Shown piece after piece: positions 44,734 to 58,575 of a stretch of 64,000 nucleotides of DNA. The position numbers and the translations under genes were made by a program. The first letter of the stretch is position 1. Each line of letters starts with the position of its first letter. The notes below the pieces were generated by a model. The model was given only the letters and a program-made list of their open reading frames with translations, searched no databases and had not been told where the DNA came from. Source of the DNA: Vigna angularis (Eukaryota > Streptophyta > Magnoliopsida > Fabales > Fabaceae); assembly GCF_016808095.1 (NCBI RefSeq), contig NC_068971.1, forward strand, positions 30,091,631-30,155,630, in the 5' to 3' direction.

Positions 44734-46201
44734 TCAAGACATCCAGATTCCTGGACCCGTCGGTTCACGATTTGAAGCAGAACCTTGGTTAGCTAGCTTC
44801 TGAATACGGGAAGAAAACTCTTCAGCCTGAAGCGGATTGAACAAAGTCAGAATTTGAATGAGAAAGCAAAAAACAAAATGAAAGTATGCACTATGCAGAC
44901 TTCTTCATATCCCTCCCATCTCATGGGAAAACCTCCTGCTGAAAGGAAAGACACAATTTCCAGAGAACCACAATAACTTTGAAAATCCCTTTTTCAATTT
45001 CCTCAAATCAGGCAAATTCAACAAATCAGGAAACTCTGGTGCATTCTAAAACAACTTCTTGATAATTGATGGTTCCATATTTCTAACAACTAGCATTACA
45101 GAACAGGTTCAGAGAAAGCAATAAACATCTTTATTTGGCGCATAATGTTTAGAAATAATAAAATAGAGAAAAATACACCTAGACCAGATAGAAAATAAAA
45201 AATCTAGACATTGAAGTAAATTAATCTTTTCAGTATGCCAATAAACAGCACAAAGGAAAATACAAACCTTTTCATCAATCCACATCAGAGAAGTTAGTTG
45301 ATTATTTAAAATTCGAACTACTGCATCTAATGGAGTCATTCCATCAAGGGTATCAAGTTCTCCACCCTGAACAAAAACACCATTGTAAGCAAAATTTCTT
45401 GCTCTTTTATCAAAATGAAAGAGCAACTAACAACCAGTACCTGGTTTGAATTAAGGGATTGGATAACCGATTTAATTTGTTCAGTCATCTGCTCAAGTTC
45501 CCTTTCAATCAATTCAGATTGCTCATACCTGCAAATGAAGGTATAGAAACAAAAAATGACAGAAAGCATCAGCAATGAAGATAAGGAGGGAAAGGAGTTG
45601 AAATATAATCCTAAATCAGATGAAATCGTATAAAGTGGAAAACTTAATTTCATATGTGAATTGTTATTTAGTATGGAGTTTATGGTGGTGCAAATCTCTG
45701 TCCATTCTAAACCACCAACCACACAGAGCAAGTACAATGAAATTACAGATGATCTAACAATAAGAACTTCGATATTCAATCAAATGTTTGAGGTGAAGCA
45801 AAATCACTTCACACAAGAGAAAATTAAAATGGACATTGGATTCAATATGGTAAAGATAGTTTTAAGCTTAAAATATAGAATATATAAAATAAAACAATCT
45901 GCAGATCAATCCAGATAATAATCAGTCAACTAATAACGATGATCCAAAACTCACATTGCATCTCTTGTAGATGCAGCTTCATCGTCAAGAAGCAAACCCC
46001 GTTCATCCTTGTAAATACGTTCAGCTTCTTCCTCCATACTCTGTAAAGCCTTATCAACCTAATACAGGAATGACATAAAAGCTTTTATCACAATACAAAA
46101 GATATTGAAAAAATGTTTTGGAAACTGTTGAATGCGTATGTTTGAAGATTGTGGTGGCAATGAGCATATGCGTCTGCGTATGTATGTATATATATATACA
46201 T

Positions 46202-46248
<47 letters not shown>

Positions 46249-49200
46249 AATGTATATATATATATATACATACATATATACATACATATATATATATATA
46301 TATATTCCATGAAATCGAGATTTTATAGTTATCACACTGTATTTGTGTTATGTTACACATATATGTTTTCAAATATAATTTTACATAACAAGTAGGTTCT
46401 TCCATCTTAGAGTTAAGAGTTCATATTTTATGTTTCTTTCTCACTAGTCTATCCAATGGTAGGATCTACAACTTTGACAACCTTGAATAGTTTTAGGATC
46501 ATAAATTGACTGTACAAACTTTAATGATTCAATGAGCCTCATGACTTAACTTGAGATTGAGTACCCCATATTCAAGAAATAGAACTACACTCCTGAATTT
46601 CTAAATCTATCAATTTTAAATTTGAGCTATATCTCCAAAGAATTATTTTCATTTTTTTTCTTAAGATTATAAATTAATAATATTGTTTTACTAGCTAACA
46701 ACCCTGTTTTTATTTAATTTGAAAATAGTTGTCTAATTGAATTTAAACCAAACCACTGCCTGGTTTTTTTAGTCTGTGCAAACCAAAATGCATTGTTTGA
46801 TTGCTCTTAGTTTTCCAACAGTGGGCATGTGGCTTTTAAAAGTGTGCTTATGCTGGGTGCATGCTAATGTCAAGGAATATGCTGGATGTGTTTCAGTTAG
46901 ACCGAATTAGGGAAAAATCATTTTCGAAAGAACTGATTAAGATTATGATTGATAGTTGCTTTGAAAACCGATAAGCTAAGAAAAACGAACATGCTGTAAA
47001 GTTGCCATAAAAGCAACATTCTAACTCTAACAATGGAATAGAATTATACCATCAGAATAAAGTAGAATTAGTTAGGTAAAAGCAAAGATCACTATTGATA
47101 GAAACATGTACAAGATTTTATGAACATCCAGCCATAACAAAATTAATTACCTCCGAAAACTTACAAAAATAAGATAGAAATAAACTGGTTTTAAAAATAC
47201 CTCCTGTTGATGAGTCTCTATCAACTCCAATTGCCGTTCCAAATTTGATTGTGTCTCGACTACTTTTGCCACTTCAATCTAAATTTATAACATTATAAAT
47301 AAGCTAGAGTGGTAATTGCCAAAATTTAACCTGTTTGCATGTAAAAAATAATTAAAAAAGTTTATCAGTAGCTGCTTGCATGTAGAAACCTCAAGCCTCA
47401 ATAGAACATCACGATTGTTCAAAATCCTGCGATCCCATTCAGCTATTGCATTTGCCTGTTTTCTAAACTTTCCAGTTCGCTCTTGCAACTCAGCATTCCA
47501 CTCCTTGATAATCTACAGGAGGTTATATGATTAGGAAGGGGTTAGACTGTATGAGAGAAATAACATAACATCATTCCAAACACTGTAAATAATGTTAGTG
47601 TCTGAAATACTGAATATCTTATCCTCCAAGTTAAACCCTATTTAAAAAGTGAACTGCTTGCTGGAAATAGTGTTTTTCTAGGGGGCGTGTACCCTGGAAG
47701 ATGTTTGATTTGAAGAGAAAAATTGTTTCAAAGTACCTACGGAAGTTGCGGTGTTTTAATTGTTCTCTTGAGACTAGTAGCTTTTATTTAGTTAAATTAT
47801 AGGAAAGAGAGAGACATTAAGCTCAAAATGTGTTTTTGAGATAGCAGACTCTTAGCAGTTAAAAAAAGTACCCATAGAAGTGAACGTCGCCATAACCATT
47901 AAAAAGATAAAACTCAAACTTTATATCCTACCACTGTCTTCACAATGCGGCGGCCAGCAGACAGTAGTTGCAGCAGAAAAAACTATGTCATCAAGATCAA
48001 GAGCTCTAATACCAACTTGAATAATGAGAGGAATAAATACATATATTATTAATTTCAATCAAGCCAATTACATTCTCTTGGAAAGGAAATAAAACCTACT
48101 ATAATAAATGTGAAAATTCTAAGGATATTTTACTTTAATTACATCATGTTCCTACCCGGCCCAATAGATACTAAAGAGTATGGCCCAATAAAGTCTCCAT
48201 TAAGCCTCTTCATTATGAAATAGTTCAAATCTACATTCTCCACATATCATAACTACTCTCAGCAATTTGATATTATGGTTATTGTTTATGATAAGATATC
48301 ATTATGTTATTATTAACTACACTGTTATTATATACTTGAGGTAAGTATTATTCCAATGGGAACATAAGTCCACGACCTATATTGATCCTATGAATACAAC
48401 TAGTATTCCCAAGGGTATACTCACTTCATACTCACTATATCCATAAAGATCTTAAATTCTCTTACTAACTTGAACATCAAAGAGTTTTTTTGCAGGTGGA
48501 TCTTCTCCCTCTGACCAGCAAGGAACTCCATACTGACCAATAAGAGCTCTCAAGCCAGCGCAACAACACCCATAATCTTGTTCACTATGATTGAACGAAA
48601 CACAATAATTTTTTTATCAAAGTGAAACTAGACTGTAGTTTGAATTGTACTCTATATGTACGTACACAAGGTTACCTTGCATATATTCTCACTAGAGGAT
48701 TGTACAAACCAAATTTTGAAAGAATAATATGCAAGAAGGGAACCCAGCTTGGGAGAGAGAGCATGATTTAATGTAACTTAGGAAATTGTGATTTTTAATT
48801 GTTCTCTTGAGACTAGCAGTTGTTATTCATTATTTTTTTAATCTTTGTTGTTATAAATAAATCGATCTTTTGAGAGGTAAGTATACTTCAGCACATTCAG
48901 AAAATTTCATCTCACTTTCTCAACAGCACTTTTATCACAATATATATTTTGAAATAACATAAGATAATTCAAAACACACTAGCTACAAATTTTAATATAC
49001 AATATTTAATACAAAAAAGAATGGGAAATCATACCCAATACCAAATAAGTCTATCATCTTGGCATTATTCCCAAGTCTATTGCATATATTAAAGTATGTC
49101 ATGTATTCATTTGTAGAAATCCTTGTTTCTTTAGTATTGTCAAAAAGTGAACTTTAAAACCTAACTCAACCTCCAAAAACCGGCTTGTATGGTGAGATTT

Positions 49201-52200
49201 GCACCCACTTATATACTCTAAATTGATCTTATCTCTAATCGATGTAGGACTTTCAACACCCCTTCACGTCAAGGTATATACACGTGGGATTAGACACTAA
49301 TGGATGGTCCGATAGTAGCCCGATAGCGAGTGGAGCAATACGCCCAACAAATATCAAATCTCACTGTGATAGACTCTAACTCATGGCTCTTATACCATAT
49401 TAAGAAGTGGACTTTAAGGTGAGATTTGCACCCACTTATATACTCTAAATTGACATTATCTCTAGTCGATGTGAAACTTCCAACAAGTATATAATTCAAT
49501 GAAAGGGCAGCTTTAGTCCTAACCAAGTGCGTAATCTCAACTAAATAAGCCAAATGCATTTATCAATAATAATCATAATTAACTTACAAAATATACAAAA
49601 TACGATGTAGGGAGTTGATAAAAGAAAGGTGGACACATCAAGTACCTCTTCAACAGTCTTCCCAGTGATTTCAGACGGCAATTTTGGTGCAGCAGTAACT
49701 GAAGTGCTGACAGCTGAAGTAGTTCTTTGGGACAAGCAGAAAAGGAAATATCAAAATCACCTTCCTATGTTTAATAAATCTTTATGCATCCATAACTTAG
49801 GAATAGATATAAATTGCAGTAACCAAAATAGTTTAACATACAGAAGGAAACTATGTACAATGCAAAGTGAAATGAGTTTGATTAGTCCTACGAATAGTAT
49901 ACTAGGAAATGGTTATAAGAAGCACCAAGGGGGCATCAAATAATACATGATAATGCAGTACTTCCACAATCCTACTACTGAAAACAGTGGTAGAAGAAAC
50001 AGGAACATTCAAAATGAAAATTGTGCTCACAAAAATTTCCACATTATTTAAATATTAAGGTCAAGAATATTTTATAGATACCTTCCTCTTTTAATTTACC
50101 GAAATATCTTTTTAAGACAAAACTGTGATAAAACTACTGAGCATCAAATCATAAATATCTCAGATGTGTGATGTTGATGGTCACGGACTAGTTGTTGAAA
50201 CATTAGCATTAGAAGGAAGGTCTAAGACACTCTTACCCCTTAATCTTGAATGAAAGGCTTGTTCAAATGTCATAAAGTCTTACATGTAGAAAAATATTCT
50301 CTTCTTGAATTGATACCAATAATCACAAATAAGGAAACAAAAATGAGATATTTCTAAAAAATAAATCTGATCTTATTCAAATTGATTCCCCTTAACTTAA
50401 TTCTGCAAATCTGGATAGATATAACATTCATAATTTAAACATATTCAATAATTTATTTTTTAAAGTCCCTAATATTCCTAACTAATCTACACTTAGGAAT
50501 AGAGGTCAAAAGTAATTTATGAACACCTTCCTCCTTTAACCAATTAAAGCGCTTATTCAAAACACAAACAAGTAAATTGAATGAAAGCAACAATGAAATA
50601 TCACTATAACATGTTGAAGATGCATAACTTAAAACAGAAAACCGAGAGATAGAAAGGAAGGTGCACCAAGAGAAAATGCATACTTTTAACAGCATTTACT
50701 AAAGGTAAAAAAAAGTAAATACTTCAATTACAAGCCTACAAAATGTATGCATACCCCGTAGTAGAAGCCACAACAACAGCAGATGATGCCTGAGTTGCAC
50801 TGGTGCTGGAACCCAAAATTGCTGAAGTAGAGGTTGTAGTGCTCACCGCTACAGATTGAAAAATATTTTAAACAGAAATAATTTACTAAAAAGAGATTGA
50901 AGTTAACAAGAATGAGGAATGATAATTTTAAAAAGTGAAATAGAAAAAGATAAAAAAGAATACAAAGATGAGCCCCTATTTCATAGAAAAGATCAGCAAC
51001 AGGACACTCCAAAATTTACACTACTTTACCTCTGAATTTGTCAAAAACTTACAAAGTCTATATCAAGTGTATCTAGCATTGTTAATGTTAGTAGTGGACT
51101 TTAAGCCTAACTCAACCCCACAAAACTGACTTGTAGGGTGAGGTTTGCACCCACTTATAAAGTATGAATTGGCCTTATCTTTAGTCGACGTGGGACTTCC
51201 AACACAACCCCTTCACGCCGAGGTATAGACATCTCGTGCGTGATAGTAGAAATTGGATGGTCCGATAACGGCCCGATAGCGGGTGCAATAGAAGAATAGA
51301 ATGCCCACTTAGAAGTCGCTAGGATATGCTCTAACCATGGCTCTGATACCATGTTAGTAGTGGACTTTAAGCCTAACTCAACCCCACAAAACCGGCTTGT
51401 AGGGTGAGGTTTGCACCCACTTATGAAGTATGAATTGGCCTTATCTCTGGTCGATGTGGGACTTCCAACAGTTAAAATCATTAAGAAGTTATTCATCTTC
51501 AACTTAAAAGAATTAAGCTTTAAGGTAAATGTACAAGAGGCCGGAGAAAAGAACACTTGGGCCAAAATATGACATGACATTGGAAATCTAGGCTAGTCAA
51601 GATTGATTAAGTTAAAAAATTCCTCCTGAGAACTACCTTGATTAAGGTCGATTAAGTTATAAAAACCCCTCCCGAGAACTACCTTGTTCAAGGTCGATTA
51701 AGCTATCAATATCCCTCCCGAGAACCACCTTCCTCGATCAAAGTTGATTAACTATTCCACATAAAGTTGAAAAAGAAAAAAAAATGTAGAACAAAATTAA
51801 AGTTTCTATTCATTAAAACAGCTTATGTGCATATTCAATGAGAACTATCCGCTTCAAGGAGTTCATAACACCACACAGTCACAAAATCAGAGAAAAATAA
51901 TGCAAAATACAAGGAAAAACCAACAACAAAGAAAGTAGAAGACAACTGAAAACTATTTCAAACTTATTTCAGGACAAAAATCGTCTACGTGAGCATTTTT
52001 TTATGCTGAAAGAAATCTATATTCATCCATACATCAAATTGATTCAAAAGAAAATATCATCATAGACGTAAATCACCAATGAATGTCCACTTTAACAACA
52101 AAAACAGTTTATACACTTCAAAGATAGCAGCAAACATATTTAAACAGATATTTCTAAAAGGATTCAAATTGCACAGCTCACCAAATGCAGAAGTAGTAGC

Positions 52201-53748
52201 GGTAGAAACTGTCGTCGTTGATGACTTAAAGGAAAACCCAGTCCCAAGAGAAACATTGGATGCCGTGCTTCCTACACCAAATCCTGTAAACGATGATCCT
52301 GTACTGGCAGAAGGTGCTGCACCAGTAGAAGCAGCAGGAACCGCCAAAGTACTCGGTGTAGCAGAAGATGCAGTAGTAGCACCAAAGGCAGGCACAGAAG
52401 ATGAAAGGGTCGTGCTGCCAGTAGCCACAGTAGAAGTCGTGGTGGTCGTCACAGTCGAGAACAGTGGCGCCGAAGATGTGGTAAACGAAAAAGAACCCGG
52501 TGGTTTTGAAGCCAATGCGCCAGAAGCCGCCGATGAAGCTGAAGAAGAAGCCGTAGCTGAAGCAGCATTGGGAAATCCAAAAGAGGGTTGAGAAGCGAAA
52601 GAGAGTCCCGAAGAGCTAGATGACACCGTTGTAGTAGTAGCTGATGCAGACGGCTTTGCAAACCCTGGGATCGTCGTTGAGGTCGAAGTCGAAGAGGGTC
52701 CAGTGGCAAACACAGCTGAGAACAAAGGAGAGCTGCTTGCAGAGGCTGAGGAAGCTGAAGAAACTGCCAACGCTCCAAACGGCGTCGTTGCTGCTGGGGA
52801 TGATCCTGCAAACAGCGATGAGGCAGAAGAAGATGCTCCAAAAGCTGCCGTTGAGGAAGAGAATGTTGTTGAGCCAAACGAAGATGATGTTGCTCCGTAG
52901 AGCGATGCGGAGGACACTCCAAACGGCGACGCCGAAGCAGTTGACGCTCCAAACGATGTCGTTGAGGCTGAGGATGCGGGCGTCGTCGATGTTGAAGGCG
53001 CTGAGGAGGCTGCACCAAACAAGGTCGTTGAAGTGGATGACGCTATCGGCGCCGTGGAAGCTAATGATACTCCGCCAAACTCAGTATTCGAGGCTAAGGG
53101 TGTTACACCAAACGCCGGAATGAAAGATGGTGACGTTCCACCAAACGCCGGAGTCGACGCCGAAGCATTTTCCCCAAATGCCGGAGTCGAGGCTGAGGCA
53201 GTTCCCCCAAACGCCGTAGTAACAAACGACGGAGTCGAAGCTGAGGGCGTTACACCAGTTGAAGTTGAGAGTGTTCCACCAAACAGAGGAGTTGAAGCTG
53301 AGGGTGTTCCACCAAATTGAGTGGTTGGAGCTGGGGAGGCTGCGCCAAACAGAGTTGTTGAAGGGGAGGAAGGTGCTCCAAACGGCGGCGGCGTCATCGC
53401 CCCGGAGGAAGCAGCCCCAAACAGCGTGGGAGTGGAAGAGGAAGCTGCCCCAAACGACGTGGTCAATGTAGAAGAGGAAGAAGTCCCGAACGGTGTGGTT
53501 GCGGGGGTGGAAGAGGAGAACAGGGGTGAGGCAGAGCTAGCGGTAGTGAAAATTGAAGAGGCAGCGGTGGTAGGGTTTGTGGGAGTGGTGAAGAGAGAGG
53601 AGGATCCGAAAGAGAACACGGGAGCGGAGGATGAAACAAATGAAAATGGAGAAGAGGAGGAGGAAGAAGAAGAAGTGTTTGTGAAGGAAAAGGAAGACGA
53701 AGATTGAGTTGAAGAAGAGGCAGAAGATCCGAAGGAGTAACCCGCCAT
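44734..53748 (-). CDS. NUP62: Nuclear pore protein NUP62
   Basis: Central-channel FG nucleoporin that binds transport receptors and anchors to the NUP54/NUP58 trimer. Nine exons: 53748-52182, 50848-50755, 49724-49646, 47512-47390, 47278-47201, 46058-45955, 45528-45441, 45366-45268 and 44826-44734. Phases agree and give 774 residues, close to other plant NUP62 proteins. Exon 1 encodes about 520 residues of S/T/A-rich sequence with many FG and FGxx repeats (for example FGAASS, FGGT). Exons 4-9 encode the Nsp1-type C-terminal coiled coil ([20 protein letters not shown], then [30 protein letters not shown]) and the conserved end [13 protein letters not shown] plus a short tail. Two TRIMs sit in introns 1 and 3. 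The opposite strand of exon 1 gives long acidic frames, which are artefacts of the repeats. Confidence 0.95.
46180..46305. repeat. (TA)n/(TATG)n/(TACA)n microsatellite
   Basis: About 125 bp of ATATATAC-type repeat in NUP62 intron 5. It gives frames made of I and Y on both strands, which are not genes. Confidence 0.95.
47935..48260 (-). mobile_element. LTR retroelement relic in a NUP62 intron
   Basis: On the minus strand TTGGTATTAGAGCTCTTG (48025 to 48008) resembles the initiator tRNA-Met primer site. LTR-like sequence (48260 to 48026, including GGGCCATACTC and TATTGGGCC) lies upstream and GC-richer leader sequence downstream. No second LTR or coding remains. Confidence 0.4.
49138..49485 (-). 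mobile_element. Decayed TRIM, TSD AGTAT
   Basis: 348 bp in NUP62 intron 3, flanked by AGTAT (49133-49137 and 49486-49490). The left LTR is 49138-49258. The right LTR (49398-49485) has lost about 30 bp from its middle. Primer site and interior are recognisable but diverged from the copy at 51086, so this is an older insertion of the same family. Confidence 0.82.
51086..51470 (-). mobile_element. Complete TRIM, 385 bp, TSD GTTAA
   Basis: 119-bp LTRs at 51086-51204 and 51352-51470 flank a 147-bp interior. On the minus strand the LTR starts TGTTGGAAGTCC and ends CCACTACTAACA. The primer site TGGTATCAGAGCC and the purine tract (GAAGGGGTTG) adjoin the LTRs. GTTAA flanks both ends (51081-51085 and 51471-51475). 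No protein is encoded. It lies in NUP62 intron 1 and is the minimal form of the LTR used by the chimeras at 36094 and 5229. Confidence 0.92.
51597..51755. repeat. Three imperfect ~55-bp tandem units
   Basis: Units around GGTCGATTAAG...CCTCCCGAGAACTACCTT repeat three times in NUP62 intron 1, each slightly diverged. Confidence 0.7.
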
Positions 53749-55080
53749 TGTTTCGCTCTTTCTCTCAGCTCTGTCCTATGCGAAGTGAGGAGCGTCTTCC
53801 GTTTTCAAAAAGAGGGTTTTCAATTTATGTAGTTAGGTTTCTGGGTTTTGCTACTCACTCTAAAATTTCAATTAAGAAACAATGTTTTTAACAAATACTT
53901 TTTACGACCATTTTAGACATATGTCAAAATAAATGTAAGTATATGTCACTTTAATCAATATGTCAATTGGTCCAATTTTTATACTTTTGAATTTTTTACT
54001 AGCACGGAAATGAAAATTTAGAACAAAACCATGACGTGTTGGTTTCAAAATTTAGAGTTTTCATTCTTCTTTAGTAAAACTTAGATGTTATTCTTTTGAA
54101 TAGATTTAAAAGGATTTAGAAAATTTGAATATAAATTTTTTATCATTTATTTAAATAAATTTAAAAATAAATAAAAGTGAATTTGAAAATAAAATTTTTA
54201 TTTTCAAATTCTCTTTAAACAAGACTTAAGTCACAAAACTTAGTTATAGAAAATCCTTCCAATAATATAAAATTGTGTATAGGTACCATTTTTTTTTATC
54301 AGTGTATTGTCTATTACACTAACAGAGAACTATTATTTGAAAAATGTTCTTTATAGGTGGTCGTGAATAAACACCACTTCTTCAAGTAAGCATTATCTAT
54401 TTCTTTTTTTCAAATAATTTATTATTGGTCTGAATTTTTTTTAATAATTTATTTTACTTTTTAATAAATCGTACTTAAAAAACGCTATTTATTAGTTTGA
54501 TTTTTTATAAAAAGAATAATTTATTTAATATTTCAATACATAACGTTTAAATGTTCTTTACTGGTTGAATATTTTTTAATAATTTATTTGATTATTATTT
54601 ATTTAATAATTTATTTTAAAAATATATTCTTTAAAAGATTTGACAGCGACAATTATCAAAATTGGTATTTAATTAATCATTTATTATATTGAAACTCGTG
54701 ATATTAGACCTGATGATGATGAAAACATTATGGTATAATCAAATTATTAAACACAATCTTTTAGGTTTTATAATTCATCAATATCATAATCATTTTTAAT
54801 AACAAAAACTATAAAATTCTCTCTAACAATTATAATAAGATCTTTTTTAGTAACAATAATAACATAACACACACAAACTAAATCTAGATAATACATGTCA
54901 CTAATCTAACATATATATGCATTTTGTTTATTTTTATAAGCATAAAGAATTTTTCCCACCAAATTTTCCTCATGTTCAAATTTCAGCTGTACCTGAATGT
55001 ACCATGACTTTCATTTTCAATCTCTATATAAGTGAATATAAGGGCTTTCTCTAGCTTCCTTGGAGAGAATATTTCAACTT
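53749..55080. other. NUP62 upstream region, AT-rich
   Basis: No gene seen. The NUP62 promoter and leader should occupy the first few hundred bases. Confidence 0.5.
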
Positions 55081-55666
55081 TGTTGGAAATCCAAATATGA
55101 GTCTAAGTCTCATATTAGATAAAAATGAGAAAGTAAAGCACTATATAAAGATGGAAGATTCATTAACTCATTGTCTTAAGGTTTTGGGTAAAGAGTGATG
55201 TCAATCCTTTATATAGTTGGGCTCAAATGTCATTGGTGTTTGTGTCTCCCCAGTGAAACTCCTCCTCGATAGACCCAACAGTGGTATCAGAGTCGATGGT
55301 TCGTCTTGGTGACTGCCTCAAGCGAGTATAATGATCCCTATATTGAAAGTCTTCATAGCAAAGTATTCAGGTAAGCGAGTTTCGTTAAGATGAACGGCGG
55401 TAAGGGCTACTCGTGGTAAGGGAGAGTGTACCTATGTGGAAGGGACTCACCCTTGAAAGGGAGATTGTTTGGGAATCCAAGTGTGAGTCTAAGTCTCACA
55501 TTGGATGGAAAAGAGAAAGTAGAGCACTATATAAAGATGGAAGACCCATTAACCCATTGTCTTAAGGTTTTGGGTAAAGAGTGGTGTCAATCCTTTATAT
55601 GGTTGGGCTTAGATGTCATTGGTGTTTGTGTCTCCCCTGTGAACCCCCTCCTTGATAGACCCAACA
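55081..55666 (+). mobile_element. Second TRIM family, 586 bp
   Basis: LTRs of about 200 bp at 55081-55280 and 55466-55666, with a TATA box (ACTATATAAAGATGG) in each. The primer site TGGTATCAGAGTCG is at 55282 and a purine tract (TTGAAAGGGAGAT) precedes the 3' LTR. Flanks are AACTT and AACCT, a 5-bp duplication with one change. The 185-bp interior has no gene. Its LTR is unrelated to that of the 385-bp family except for the TGTTGG start. Confidence 0.85.
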
Positions 55667-58575
55667 AACCTCAACCATGTATGTGACCGTCACTAGTATG
55701 TGGTCTAAAAATTTGAGTTCAGACATTCCATATCTAAGTACGTATGAAGAATATGATCACACCTGAAAATAGTTTCACAAAATAATGGAGATGGGAGAGA
55801 GTGTTTATAAGCACATACTTAAGCAAACATTGGAGAAAAATACATGAGAAATAAGTTGGAATTTACCTTGTTATCTTATGTCTAACCAATCAATACAAAT
55901 ACAATATTGCTTTCTTCCTCTACCATTTCTTGAATCTTTTGGAAAAGTTTTGCTACCTTGTAGGAAACAAAGAAACATAATTACACACTCAATAACCACA
56001 CAAAAATAGTTCATGTGTAGTAACTTGGTAAGAATACAACATCATTAAATTTGGAAATTTCATAATTTGAATTATTAATCTCCTTCGTACAAAATTCTAT
56101 AACTTCCTATATTGTTATAGTCAAGTGATACTCAATATACAAGACTCTTGGATATAGTTAAGGGGAGAACTTCTTTAGTTTATAATCTCACTAAAGCATT
56201 ATCAAACTAAAAGGACATAAATAGTTTAAGCGGTTTAATATTGCAAAATAGTTTCTTAGTTTCTCTACATACAACAACAAAGCAATGTCCCACTTGATGA
56301 GGTTGACAATATTGATTAGACAACGTTAGAGGTGTCATTTGAGTCCTTGGCTCATGAGTTAACTTTGTCCCTTCTAAAATCAAGTTCCACTTTTTTAACC
56401 TACTTAATAGGAGGTTTTTTAAAAATCCCAACTCCCAAGACCCACATAAAATAGATTGGGTAGGGTTAGGATGAACTAGCCCCAAATTAAATTAATTCAT
56501 TTTTAATACATTTTTAATTATTTCTTTTATTACTTTGTAAGTTGAATAGTTTCCAAAATTTACATGATATTTTACTAATATCTTTTTTAATTAAATACAA
56601 ATATATAAATATTGATTTTATAAAAAGACTATTCAAAATAATTATTTAATTATAATTATATTTTAAATATATAATTTAATTATTTTGAAAAGTTAAAAGT
56701 GTAATATGTATTGAATTTGTTTAAGTTTAAATAAAGTAATTTTTTATTAATGTCCTTTTTCTTTCTATATAAATATATAAATGTTGACAATATAAATATA
56801 TAAATGTTGATGTTATAAAAATCTAGATGATTTTTTAATTGTAATCATATCTTAGATATATAATTTTATTATTTTGAAAAATTTTAAATTAAATATATGT
56901 TAAGTTTATTTAAGGTTAAAAATAAAGTAATTTTTTACTAATATCTTTTTTCTTAAAATATAAATATATAAAAATTGGTTTTTTAAAAAGTTATTCAAAA
57001 TATTTTTTTAATTAAAATCATATTTTAAATATATAATTTCATTATTTTGAAAAGTTAAAATATAATATATGTTGAATTTATTTAAGCTTAAAAATAAATT
57101 TTTTTAAAAAGATATTCAAAAGTTATTTTTTATAAATCTAGAAATTACTTATATTTAAAAACAATTGTAAAAACACATTTTAATTCTTTCTTATTTTGAA
57201 AGTTTTTGTAAATTTATTTTAATAAACTATTTAAAAAATATTATATATAAATAAAATTTTAACTTATATTTAGTTTTAACATCTAAAATATAATAAGCAC
57301 GTTTCAATTTAAAAGGAAACGTTTTTTTTATCAAAAAAAGCAATCATTAAAAAAATCAAATAACTTATTATTATTATAAAACAATATTAATATAACATAA
57401 ACATTTTCATACATTAAAATTGAATAAAACTACACATAATTTTATAAAATAAAAAAATTATATGTTAAAAATTATAAAAATGAAAGAATTGAGTAAATAT
57501 TTTTTATAGAAATCATATGTATTTATAAACTTTTAGACATACATAAAAATATTTAAAACATAAATAAAATAAATAAGAAATGAAATTAATAATTAAATAT
57601 TTATCATTTAAATATATATATATATATATAAAATTAGATGAGTTAATTCAAATTACTATTAAATATATCTTCGATATTTAAAATGGTTAGGGAAAACTAT
57701 AATTGAAAATATTGCCAAAAAAACATTGAGAAGAAAGTAAATTTTTCATTATGTAAAATAAAGTTTTTTAAAATAAGTACAATATTTTTCTTGATAACGA
57801 GTCAACTAATTAATTAGTAAACATGATCTTAAAGTTGTTATGTTTTTAATTAATGATACACGACAATGTTTTTATCACAAAATATACCGTATAAAACACT
57901 TTCTTTTTCTGAATTAGGATTAAAATAAATATTGTGATTAGATATATAAAAAAAAATAATAATAAAATAATATAATAAAATCATAAATATTATCTAGATA
58001 TTTAAAATTTTAGAGTTTCTATGTAATTATTTATTGTATTTATTTTAGGTTGAAAATACTTTTTTTGTTAATTATTTATTTGTAAGAGATTCAATAATTA
58101 TTTACTTATTTATTGTTTTATGTGACTTTATATTTTTTAAATTTTTTTGTTAAATTAATATTAATGATATTAATATAATTATATTTGTCAATTTTTAGAA
58201 AGAAAAGCCCATGAAATTATTTGATTCTATGGGCTTTTTTAATAAAACTCATTTTTAATCTTGTGAACTTTTTTAACCTCAACTCACATGGATTAAGGTC
58301 AAATCCTATTATATATGGATTTATTTGACTAACTCTATACAACATCATTCAGGACCAACTAGTAGCTCTGCTTCTCCACTTTTAAAACAAAGACTAGTCA
58401 ACTTGATTAGTAAATAAATTAATAAGGAACAAGGGTTGTAGGAGAATTACAAGAAACGTGATAAGAAACAATAACCTTTTTACTAACAAAAATAATACTA
58501 TATTTACTTTCTTTAGAATTTCATGGTCACAAATTTTAGGATACTAAACAAACCAGTGATAATAGATCAATGTAC
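55667..58575. other. Very AT-rich intergenic sequence
   Basis: No gene. 56321-58340 might be a decayed hAT element: the left end TAGAGGTGTCATTTG and a right end TTTGACTAACTCTATA are poor inverted matches around about 1.7 kb of AT-rich filler. No target duplication was found, so I do not call it separately. Confidence 0.4.

Noticed and set aside
46054..46405. Frames made of I and Y on both strands
   Set aside because: They are translation of a TA/TATG microsatellite.
52079..53707. Long plus-strand frames rich in E, A, P and N opposite NUP62 exon 1
   Set aside because: They are the reverse complement of the Ser/Thr/Ala/FG repeat coding region; composition alone keeps them open.
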